A DNA stretch of 64,000 bases from Variovorax jilinensis (GTDB lineage: Bacteria > Pseudomonadota > Gammaproteobacteria > Burkholderiales > Burkholderiaceae_C). Positions 57,782 to 64,000 of the stretch are shown one piece after another (position 1 is the stretch's first letter; each line of letters starts with the position of its first letter). The position numbers and the translations under genes were made by a program. The notes below the pieces were generated by a model. That model was not told where the DNA came from and did no database searches. It worked only from the letters and a program-made list of their open reading frames with translations. The stretch lies in NCBI RefSeq assembly GCF_030316885.1, contig NZ_JASZYQ010000002.1, forward strand, positions 70,001 through 134,000, given 5' to 3'.

Positions 57782-58592
57782 GTTCTTCCCGACCAAGACG
57801 CCCGAAGGCGCGGTCAAGCTGCGCGCGGTGCGCCAGCAGCTGTATGCGCAGGCGCCCGAGTTCTGCTCCGTGACCTATGGCGCCGGCGGTTCGACCCACG
57901 AAGGCACCTTCGGCGCGGTGCGCGAGATCCTCGAGGAGGGCGTGTCGGCGGCCTGCCACTTCTCGTGCATCGGCGCGACCCGGGCCACCGTGCGCTCGCA
58001 GCTGGCCGAACTGAAGGCCATGGGCGTCAAGCGCCTCGTGGCGCTGCGCGGCGACCTGCCGAGCGGCTACGGCATCGGCGGTGAATTCCTCTATGCCAGC
58101 GATCTCGTGGCCTTCATCCGTGCGGAAACGGGAAGCGACTTCCACATCGAGGTCGCCTGCTACCCCGAGGTGCATCCGCAGGCGCGGTCGCCCGAAGCCG
58201 ACCTGCAGGCCTTCGCTGCCAAGGTGCGGGCGGGCGCCGATTCGGCCATCACGCAGTATTTCTTCAGCGCCGAGGCGTACTTCCGCTTCGTCGACGAAGC
58301 GCGCGCGCTGGGCCTCGCGACGCCGATCGTGCCGGGCATCATGCCGATCACGAGCTCGACGCAACTCATGCGCTTCTCGGACGCCTGCGGTGCCGAGATC
58401 CCGCGCTGGATCCGGCTGCGGCTGCAGGCCTTCGGCGACGACACCGCATCGATCAAGGACTTCGGCCTCGATGTCGTGGCCGCCCTGTGCGAGCGGCTGC
58501 GCGAAGGCAGCGCACCGGCGCTGCACTTCTACACGATGAACCAGTCGGTGGCGACGCTCGGCGTGCTGCAGCGGCTGGGCTGGGCTGCATGA
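57759..58592 (+). CDS. metF: 5,10-Methylenetetrahydrofolate reductase
   Basis: Makes 5-methyl-THF, the methyl donor for homocysteine remethylation, with an FAD cofactor; 277 residues (E. coli 296). LSFEFFPTKTP starts the protein, with the catalytic Glu; then CSVTYGAGGST, ALRGDLP and EVACYPEVHPQA, then the FAD-binding AITQYFFSAEAYFRFV and GIMPITSSTQLMRF. The GTG start at 57759 is preceded by CAGGAG and lies inside tlyA. The stop overlaps the rlpA ATG. Position after ahcY is the common betaproteobacterial order. Confidence 0.96.
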   Translation: MRLPLSFEFFPTKTPEGAVKLRAVRQQLYAQAPEFCSVTYGAGGSTHEGTFGAVREILEEGVSAACHFSCIGATRATVRSQLAELKAMGVKRLVALRGDLPSGYGIGGEFLYASDLVAFIRAETGSDFHIEVACYPEVHPQARSPEADLQAFAAKVRAGADSAITQYFFSAEAYFRFVDEARALGLATPIVPGIMPITSSTQLMRFSDACGAEIPRWIRLRLQAFGDDTASIKDFGLDVVAALCERLREGSAPALHFYTMNQSVATLGVLQRLGWAA

Positions 58593-59326
58593 CAGGAACA
58601 ACGGGCGCGCGCGGTCGATCCGCTGCGTCGCTCGTGGCGCTGATCGGCGCTGCGCTGCTCGCAGGCTGCACCGTGCCGCCGCAGGGCGAGGGTGGCTCGG
58701 GCAATGCCGGGCAGGGCTTCCAGTTCCCCAGCCTGCGGCCGCTGGCCCGGCAGCCCGCGCTGCCGCCCGGCGCCCCGCCGCGCTCGGCCGTGCCCTCGGT
58801 GCGCTACGACCTGGCCGTCTCGGGCGCCGACGAACTGACGCCCGACGACGGCGTGCCCGGGGACGAAGGTCCGCGAGAGATCTTCGAGCGCGGCGGTGCC
58901 TCGTGGTACGGCATCCAGTTCCACCAGCGCAAGACCGCCAACGGCGAGCGCTTCGACATGACGGCGTTCACGGCGGCCCACAAGACCCTGCCCTTCAACA
59001 CCCGCGTCTGCGTGCGCAGCCTGGTCAACGGCCGCGAGGTGCTGGTGCGGGTGAACGATCGCGGCCCCTATGCCTCGGGCCGCATCATCGACCTGAGCCG
59101 CGCCGCCGCCGAGGCCATCGGCATGCTCGGGCTCGGCATCAAGCAGGTGGCACTGTCGATTCCCGCCAAGGAGAGCGACCGTTGCGGTGGCGTTGCGGTC
59201 GGACCGGCCGACACGCCGGTCCAGCCGGTCGCCGATGCGCCGGCCAGGCCGGCAGCGCAGCGCGCGACGAAGGCGGTGCCCAACAAGGCCACGACACGCA
59301 GCGTGCCGCCGCGCGAACGACGCTAG
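58589..59326 (+). CDS. rlpA: RlpA-like septal-ring lipoprotein
   Basis: A 245-residue lipoprotein of the outer membrane. The signal ends in lipobox LAGC (near 27), followed by a Pro/Ala-rich linker. The double-psi beta-barrel domain (about 95-195) has GGASWYGIQFHQRKTANGE, TAAHKTLPFNTRVCVRSL and VRVNDRGPYASGRIIDLSRA, the active Asp/His region of RlpA-type lytic transglycosylases. It lacks a C-terminal SPOR domain, so septal targeting by SPOR is not expected. ATGA overlap with metF. A Pro/Ala/Arg tail ends the protein. Confidence 0.9.
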   Translation: MTGTTGARGRSAASLVALIGAALLAGCTVPPQGEGGSGNAGQGFQFPSLRPLARQPALPPGAPPRSAVPSVRYDLAVSGADELTPDDGVPGDEGPREIFERGGASWYGIQFHQRKTANGERFDMTAFTAAHKTLPFNTRVCVRSLVNGREVLVRVNDRGPYASGRIIDLSRAAAEAIGMLGLGIKQVALSIPAKESDRCGGVAVGPADTPVQPVADAPARPAAQRATKAVPNKATTRSVPPRERR

Positions 59327-59339
59327 CGCGCTGCCTTCC

Positions 59340-60329
59340 TCAGCCGCCGCTGTCGAGCGATGAGGTGGCGTGCCGGTCCTGTGCCAGCCGCTGCGCCATC
59401 TGGGGCAGGGCCGCGGCCAGCAGCGGCTTCAGCGTGTAGGGCGGATTGATCAGGAACATCCCGCTCGCGGGCAGGCCGGGCCGGTGCGTGGCGCCGGTGG
59501 CGTCGGTCGTGATCTTGCTCGACTTCACCGTCAGGGTGGCGTGCAGCCACGATTTGCCGGCCTTCGTCGCCATGGTCTTGAGCCGGCGCGGCAGGTCGTG
59601 CGCCTCGGGCCGCGGAATGATCGGATACCACACCGCGTAGGTTCCGGTGGCGAAGCGCTTGAGCGCCTCGGCGACGAAATCGAGCACGCGCGCGTAGTCG
59701 CTCTTGATCTCGTAGCTCGGGTCGCACAGCACGAGCGCGCGGCGCGATGGGGGCGGCAGGAACTTGGTGGCACTGCCGAAGCCGTCGTCGCGCAGCACCG
59801 CGATCTGGCGGCCGGCCTCGAGCTGGGCGATGTTGGCGTCCAGCGTCCGGGCGTCGGTCGGGTGCAGCTCGAACAGCTTGAGCTTGTCGTGCTCACGCAG
59901 CAGGTGATGGACGATGAAGGGCGAGCCCGGGTAGATGCGCGCGCCGCCCTTGGGGTTGAAGTCGCCGACGACCTCCAGGTAGCGCGCCAATGCCGGGGCG
60001 ACGGGCTCCGGTGGCTTGCTGGTGGTCTTCCTGGCGGGGCTCTTCTTTGCAGGGACGGCGCCGGGGACGGAACTGCCGGCGGCCGTCGGAGGGGCAGCGG
60101 CCGCTGCCGGCTCAGCTCCCGCGAGCAGGCGCAGGACGCCCTCCGCGGCCTCGCCGCTGGTGCCCGCGTAGTCGCCGTCGAGCCGGTAGAGGCCGGCGCC
60201 GGCGTGGGTGTCGACCACCGTGAGGGCGGCCTCCTTTTCGAGCAGATGCTCGAGGGTGGCAATCAGCACCGTGTGCTTGAGCACGTCGGCGTGGTTGCCG
60301 GCGTGGAAGGCGTGGCGGTAACTGAACAT
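59340..60329 (-). CDS. rlmJ: 23S rRNA (adenine-2030-N6)-methyltransferase
   Basis: Methylates A2030 of 23S rRNA with SAM; 329 residues against about 280 in E. coli. The start MFSYRHAFHAGNHADVLKHT and VVDTHAGAGLY (SAM site) are typical. DPSYE near residue 190 replaces the usual DPPYE catalytic motif. The extra length is an Ala/Pro/Lys-rich insert (about 68-113), which may form a flexible loop. The start at 60329 is chosen on homology; 23 codons remain open upstream. Convergent with rlpA. Confidence 0.9.
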   Translation of the reverse strand: MFSYRHAFHAGNHADVLKHTVLIATLEHLLEKEAALTVVDTHAGAGLYRLDGDYAGTSGEAAEGVLRLLAGAEPAAAAAPPTAAGSSVPGAVPAKKSPARKTTSKPPEPVAPALARYLEVVGDFNPKGGARIYPGSPFIVHHLLREHDKLKLFELHPTDARTLDANIAQLEAGRQIAVLRDDGFGSATKFLPPPSRRALVLCDPSYEIKSDYARVLDFVAEALKRFATGTYAVWYPIIPRPEAHDLPRRLKTMATKAGKSWLHATLTVKSSKITTDATGATHRPGLPASGMFLINPPYTLKPLLAAALPQMAQRLAQDRHATSSLDSGG

Positions 60330-60405
60330 GCCCCGATGGTAACGGGCCGATCCCGCCCGGCGGTGCCCGCGGCACCGGAAATTCGCCCTGCGAGCCATTT
60401 CTTCG

Positions 60406-60411
60406 TATAAT
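60406..60411 (+). promoter_or_regulatory. Consensus -10 box for rplM-rpsI
   Basis: TATAAT, exact consensus. The -35 at about 60382-60387 (TTCGCC, 18-base spacer) is weak. The implied transcript begins near 60418 and has a leader of about 140 bases before rplM. Confidence 0.65.
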
Positions 60412-60417
60412 CGAGGG

Positions 60418-60558
60418 CTTCGCAGCGCTTTTGTGGCCCCGCGGCGGAGTTTTACATCCCACCTAAGAGATTCCCATCAGAGGAACGCCGACCGTGGAAA
60501 AGGGCCAACGTTCGCGGGTTCACGTGGAGCCCGCCAAACCCTCTCGAAGAGAAAACTC
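60418..60558 (+). promoter_or_regulatory. Long 5' leader of the rplM-rpsI mRNA
   Basis: About 140 bases without a gene. Several G+C-rich arms could pair (for example GGCCCCGCGGCGG and CACGTGGAGCCC regions). Autoregulation by L13 is known in E. coli through the mRNA leader, and this leader is long enough for it, but no defined structure was recognised here. Confidence 0.35.
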
Positions 60559-60990
60559 ATGACCAAAACGTTCAGCGCCAAGCCCGCTGACGTGACGCAC
60601 GAGTGGTTTGTGATTGACGCGACCGACAAGGTCCTCGGACGAGTAGCCAGCGAAGTTGCTCTCCGTTTGCGCGGCAAACACAAGGCCATTTACACGCCTC
60701 ACGTCGATACCGGTGACTTCATCGTCATCATCAATGCAGCCCAGCTGCGCGTCACCGGCGCCAAGCCGATCGACAAGGTGTACTACCGTCACTCGGGCTA
60801 CCCGGGCGGCATCACGGCCACCAACTTCCGCGACATGCAAGCCAAGCACCCGGGCCGCGCCCTGGAAAAGGCGGTCAAGGGCATGCTGCCCAAGGGCCCC
60901 CTCGGCTACGCGATGATCAAGAAACTCAAGGTCTACGGTGGCGCAGAGCACCCGCATACCGCCCAGCAGCCCAAGGCGCTGGAAATCTAA
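60559..60990 (+). CDS. rplM: 50S ribosomal protein L13
   Basis: A 143-residue ribosomal protein. [19 protein letters not shown], then [19 protein letters not shown], and [34 protein letters not shown] match L13. Purine-rich GAAGAGAAAA precedes the start. rpsI follows after 15 bases, the near-universal pair. Confidence 0.99.
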   Translation: MTKTFSAKPADVTHEWFVIDATDKVLGRVASEVALRLRGKHKAIYTPHVDTGDFIVIINAAQLRVTGAKPIDKVYYRHSGYPGGITATNFRDMQAKHPGRALEKAVKGMLPKGPLGYAMIKKLKVYGGAEHPHTAQQPKALEI

Positions 60991-61005
60991 TCAGGAGCCT
61001 TGAGA

Positions 61006-61398
61006 ATGATTGGTGAATGGAACAATGGCACCGGCCGTCGCAAATCGAGCGTCGCCCGCGTGTTCATCAAGAAGGGCACCGGCAAGATCACGGTCAATGG
61101 CAAGGACATCCAGGCCTATTTCGGCCGGGAAACCTCGATCATGATCGCGAAGCAGCCGCTGTTCCTGACGAACAATGTCGAAGCCTTCGACATCATGATC
61201 AACGTCGCTGGCGGCGGTGAATCGGGCCAGGCCGGCGCAGCGCGCCACGGCATCACCCGTGCGCTGATCGACTATGACGCGACCCTCAAGCCGGTGCTGA
61301 GCCAGGCCGGTTTCGTGACGCGCGATGCGCGCGAAGTGGAACGCAAGAAGGTCGGTCTGCATTCCGCACGCCGCCGCAAGCAGTTCTCGAAGCGCTAA
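61006..61398 (+). CDS. rpsI: 30S ribosomal protein S9
   Basis: A 130-residue ribosomal protein whose C-terminal tail reaches the P-site. [16 protein letters not shown], the [19 protein letters not shown] loop and the C-terminal [17 protein letters not shown] are diagnostic. The ATG at 61006, with CAGGAG at 60992-60997, gives the standard length; an upstream TTG two codons earlier is rejected. Confidence 0.99.
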   Translation: MIGEWNNGTGRRKSSVARVFIKKGTGKITVNGKDIQAYFGRETSIMIAKQPLFLTNNVEAFDIMINVAGGGESGQAGAARHGITRALIDYDATLKPVLSQAGFVTRDAREVERKKVGLHSARRRKQFSKR

Positions 61399-61437
61399 GC
61401 CGAAAGACGAGTGCTTGGGCTTACCGCCCGTGCTGTC

Positions 61438-61463
61438 AAAAAGCCGCCTTCGGGCGGCTTTTT
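61438..61463 (+). terminator. Rho-independent terminator after rpsI
   Basis: AAAAAGCCGCC-TTCG-GGCGGCTTTTT: stable stem with a UUCG tetraloop and five T. The A-run before it makes it potentially bidirectional. Confidence 0.95.
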
Positions 61464-61526
61464 GCTGGTTGCAGTAGCATCCTTCCATTGGCCGCCCGTC
61501 CGGCCCCCTTACAGGAGTTCCGTTCA

Positions 61527-61898
61527 ATGAGCGCTGTTGCAGAAACCATCCAGACCCCGTCGGCGATGCCCGAGCCGATCGTCTTCACCGACAGCGCGGC
61601 CGCCAAGGTCGCCGACCTGATCGCCGAGGAAGGCAATCCCGACCTCAAGCTGCGCGTCTTCGTGCAGGGTGGCGGCTGCTCGGGATTCCAGTACGGATTC
61701 ACCTTCGACGAGATCACCAACGAGGACGACACCACCATGACCAAGAACGGTGTATCCCTGCTGATCGACGCGATGAGCTACCAGTACCTGATCGGTGCCG
61801 AGATCGACTACAAGGAAGACCTCCAGGGCGCCCAGTTCGTGATCAAGAACCCGAACGCGACCAGCACCTGCGGCTGCGGCTCGAGCTTCTCTGCCTGA
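61527..61898 (+). CDS. erpA: Iron-sulfur cluster insertion protein ErpA
   Basis: A-type carrier of 123 residues that delivers 4Fe-4S clusters to apoproteins. The three conserved Cys are in [12 protein letters not shown] (near 50) and [10 protein letters not shown] (near 115-120). ACAGGAG lies upstream. It is flanked by two nearly identical terminators, so it is transcribed alone. A promoter must lie in the 63 bases after the rpsI terminator; GTAGCAT near 61474 is a faint candidate. Confidence 0.96.
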   Translation: MSAVAETIQTPSAMPEPIVFTDSAAAKVADLIAEEGNPDLKLRVFVQGGGCSGFQYGFTFDEITNEDDTTMTKNGVSLLIDAMSYQYLIGAEIDYKEDLQGAQFVIKNPNATSTCGCGSSFSA

Positions 61899-61945
61899 GC
61901 CTCTGGCGCGTGCCGTTTCCGTTCCACGCGCCCTTCGCTCCCATG

Positions 61946-61968
61946 AAGCCGCCTCCGGGCGGCTTTTT
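61946..61968 (+). terminator. Rho-independent terminator after erpA
   Basis: AAGCCGCC-TCCG-GGCGGCTTTTT; the same stem as the terminator after rpsI with a TCCG loop. It ends 17 bases before the next start codon. Confidence 0.92.
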
Positions 61969-61985
61969 GCTGTCCGGCGATCGCG

Positions 61986-63404
61986 ATGACCGGCGCTCAA
62001 TCCCCGCGCAAGAGCCTGCTGTGGCTGGTGGCCGTCGGCTTCTTCATGCAGACGCTGGATGCCACCATCATCAACACGGCGCTGCCCGCCATGGCCCGCA
62101 GCCTGGGCGAAAGTCCGCTGCGCATGCAGTCCGTCGTGGTGGCCTATGCGCTGGCGATGGCGATGCTGATCCCGGCATCGGGCTGGATCGCCGATCGCCT
62201 GGGCACACGCCGTGTGTTCTTCGCCGCGATCGTGACCTTCGTGCTGGGCTCGCTGCTGTGCGCCGTCTCGCGCGACGTCGGCCAGCTGGTGGCGGCACGC
62301 GTGGTCCAGGGCATGGGCGGCGCGCTGCTGCTGCCGGTCGGCCGGCTCGCGCTGCTGCGCTCGGTGCCGCGTGCCGAATTTCTCGCGGCAATGAGCTTCG
62401 TCGCCATTCCGGGCCTGATCGGTCCGCTGCTCGGGCCGACGCTGGGCGGCTGGCTGGTGGAGTACGCGTCCTGGCACTGGATCTTCCTGATCAACGTGCC
62501 GGTGGGCCTGGTGGGCTGCATCGCCACGCTCTACGTCATGCCCGACCTGCGTGCGGCCGTACGCAGGCGCTTCGATGCCGTGGGCTATGCCATGCTGGCC
62601 TTCGGCATGGTGGCGATCTCGCTCGCGATCGACGGCGTCTCGGGGCTGGGCCTGCACGGCATCGGCGTGCTGGTGCTCGTGATCTTCGGCTTCGCGAGCA
62701 TCGCCGCCTACTGGCTGCGCGCAGCGCGGATCGCCGATCCGCTTTTCGAGCCCGCGCTGTTCGGCATCCCGACGCTCGGCATCGGGCTGCTCGGCAACCT
62801 GTTCTCGCGCCTGGGCAGCGGCTGCATGCCCTTCCTGCTGCCGCTCCTGCTGCAGGTGTCGATGGGCTATTCGCCACTGAAGGCCGGACTCATGATGCTG
62901 CCCATCGCGCTGGCGGGCATGGCGATGAAGCGCTACGCGACCCCGCTGATCCTGCGCTATGGCTACCGTCGCGTGCTGGTGGTCAATACCGCGCTCGTGG
63001 GCTTGTCGATGGCCAGCTTCGGCCTGGCCGCACCGGGCCAGCCGCTGGCACTGCACCTGCTGCAGCTGATGGTGTTCGGCGCAGTGAACTCGCTGCAGTT
63101 CACGGCCATGAACACCATCACGCTCAAGGACCTCGACGGCAGCATGGCGAGCAGCGGCAACACGCTGCTGTCGATGGTGCAGATGCTCGCGATGAGTATG
63201 GGCGTGGCCACGGCCAGCGCGGTGCTCAACGGCTACACGGGCGTCTTCGGCACGGCGAGCCCGCTCGCGACGCTGCATGCCTTCGAGGCCACTTTCGCCA
63301 GCATGGGGCTCATCACGCTGGCCTCGGCGATGATCTTCTGGCATCTGCCGCCGGAAGCGCGGGCAGTGCAGCCCGTGCAGCCCGAGGTGTCGGGCCAGGG
63401 CTAG
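61986..63404 (+). CDS. EmrB/QacA-type (DHA2) MFS transporter, MdtD-like
   Basis: A 472-residue inner-membrane transporter with about 14 helices. Helix 1 GFFMQTLDATIINTALPAMA and ADRLGTRRVFFAA (motif A) define the DHA2 group; GPLLGPTLGGWLVEYASWHW is motif C. Length and pattern resemble MdtD. Drug export is plausible but not proven. No MFP or OMP partner gene and no regulator is adjacent. The start lies just after the erpA terminator, with no clear ribosome site (GCGATCGCG before the ATG). Convergent with anmK. Confidence 0.88.
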   Translation: MTGAQSPRKSLLWLVAVGFFMQTLDATIINTALPAMARSLGESPLRMQSVVVAYALAMAMLIPASGWIADRLGTRRVFFAAIVTFVLGSLLCAVSRDVGQLVAARVVQGMGGALLLPVGRLALLRSVPRAEFLAAMSFVAIPGLIGPLLGPTLGGWLVEYASWHWIFLINVPVGLVGCIATLYVMPDLRAAVRRRFDAVGYAMLAFGMVAISLAIDGVSGLGLHGIGVLVLVIFGFASIAAYWLRAARIADPLFEPALFGIPTLGIGLLGNLFSRLGSGCMPFLLPLLLQVSMGYSPLKAGLMMLPIALAGMAMKRYATPLILRYGYRRVLVVNTALVGLSMASFGLAAPGQPLALHLLQLMVFGAVNSLQFTAMNTITLKDLDGSMASSGNTLLSMVQMLAMSMGVATASAVLNGYTGVFGTASPLATLHAFEATFASMGLITLASAMIFWHLPPEARAVQPVQPEVSGQG

Positions 63405-63419
63405 GCCGGGCCCGGTCGA

Positions 63420-64000
63420 TCAGGCCGGCCAGATCGCGCCGAGCACGCGCGATTCCCGGGCGCCGGTGACGCTCGCGAGGTTGCCCGGCTCGCCGCGCAG
63501 GGTGCGCCGCGCCAGCCAGGCGAAGGCGGCGGCCTCGACCTCCTGCGGCGGCAGTCCGCGTTCGGCCGAGGACACGACCTCGACCGCCGGCAACAGGGCA
63601 CGCAGGCGCGCCATCAGATGCTGGTTCAGGGCACCCCCGCCGCAGACGATCAGCGTCTGGCTGCCGGCGCCATGGCGCAGCAGGTGCGCGGCGCAGCTGC
63701 TGGCAGTCAGCTCGGTCAGCGTGGCCTGGATGTCGGCGGGCCGGGCGTCCGGACTGCCCAGCTGGGCAGCCAGCCAGGTAGGATTGAAGAGGTCGCGGCC
63801 CGTGCTCTTGGGTGGCGCCTTGGCGAAGTAAGGATCGGCCAAGAGGCGCGCCAGCAAGTCGGGCAGCACCCGGCCGCTCGCGGCCCACTGGCCGCCGGCG
63901 TCGTAGGGCTGGCCGATGTGGGTCTGGCACCAGTGGTCGATGAGCGCATTGCCGGGTCCGCAGTCGAAGCCCAGCACGGTGCCGCTGCCGGCCGGCAGCA
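63420..64000 (-). CDS. anmK: Anhydro-N-acetylmuramic acid kinase, C-terminal part (5' end outside window)
   Basis: Phosphorylates and opens 1,6-anhydroMurNAc in peptidoglycan recycling. The frame runs off the window end. The visible part has GFDCGPGNALIDHW (near 63935-63975), typical of AnmK; then QPYDAGGQWAASGRV, STGRDLFNPTWL and VCGGGALNQHLMARLRALLP, the ASKHA-fold sugar/ATP site. The C-terminus ends normally with a stop at 63420. Convergent with the MFS gene, 15 bases apart. Confidence 0.93.
   Translation of the reverse strand, partial: LPAGSGTVLGFDCGPGNALIDHWCQTHIGQPYDAGGQWAASGRVLPDLLARLLADPYFAKAPPKSTGRDLFNPTWLAAQLGSPDARPADIQATLTELTASSCAAHLLRHGAGSQTLIVCGGGALNQHLMARLRALLPAVEVVSSAERGLPPQEVEAAAFAWLARRTLRGEPGNLASVTGARESRVLGAIWPA

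Overview
The window looks like chromosome from a high-GC betaproteobacterium, most likely a Comamonadaceae member close to Variovorax (inference). The support is the very high G+C in third codon positions, the order lnt..glyQ-glyS-gmhB-plsC, a Bug-type periplasmic receptor, '-10' boxes of the TAGAAT/TAAAAT type, and two intergenic repeats of a kind common in comamonads. No rRNA, tRNA, CRISPR array, insertion sequence, phage or plasmid gene was found. Coding density is above 90%, and no stretch longer than about 300 bases lacks a gene or a recognised RNA element.

Layout. 1-7905 (+): the end of lnt, a periplasmic asparaginase, glyQ-glyS, gmhB, plsC and a YgjP-type metallopeptidase. 7918-12100 (-): an MBL-fold hydrolase, a leucine-rich-repeat protein kinase, an RluA-type pseudouridine synthase and an SDR. 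12196-21418 (+): a LiuR-like MerR regulator divergent from the MBL gene over an ACGT palindrome, then carbonic anhydrase, aceK, a thiolase, an M20 peptidase, an acyl-CoA dehydrogenase, a YchJ protein, a DUF3047 protein and a DedA-rhodanese fusion. 21455-25633 (+): TPP riboswitch-thiC, a HAD phosphatase and a patatin lipoprotein. 25630-38679: an AraC regulator (-) divergent from a roughly 12 kb leucine/isovalerate (liu) operon that holds all five liu enzymes plus an acyl-CoA ligase and several passenger genes. 38823-40785: an MHS transporter and a 56-residue membrane protein. 40934-47793: a double-length (1936 aa) UvrA paralogue coupled to an acetylpolyamine amidohydrolase-type deacetylase. 47903-52746: a Bug receptor, a Fur-box operon (unknown protein, Mn-type SOD, ZIP transporter, DUF2325 protein), slyX and a duplicated DUF4399 protein. 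52771-55211 (-): prfC coupled to a HAD phosphatase. 55351-59326 (+): SAH riboswitch-ahcY-tlyA-metF-rlpA. 59340-64000: rlmJ (-), rplM-rpsI, erpA, an EmrB/QacA-type transporter and the 3' part of anmK (-).

How the genes work together. The liu operon turns isovaleryl-CoA into acetyl-CoA and acetoacetate. The separate thiolase could act on the resulting acetoacetyl-CoA, and AceK sets how isocitrate is split between the TCA cycle and the glyoxylate bypass, so the middle of the window forms a leucine/acyl-CoA-to-C2 theme. Two candidate control sites fit it: an AraC-type pair of direct repeats 21 bp apart in front of liuA, and the palindrome beside the LiuR-like gene. The SAH riboswitch operon joins SAH removal to methyl-folate supply. 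The Fur-box operon looks like a low-iron switch to Mn-dependent superoxide defence with a metal importer.

The least ordinary items are the tandem UvrA fusion with one degenerate zinc module, the 21-bp AraC repeats at the liu operon, the 29-codon repeat-derived mini-ORF wedged between two liu genes, the Fur-linked Mn-SOD/ZIP/DUF2325 cassette, the LRR-kinase, and a GmhB whose second catalytic Asp reads as Asn.
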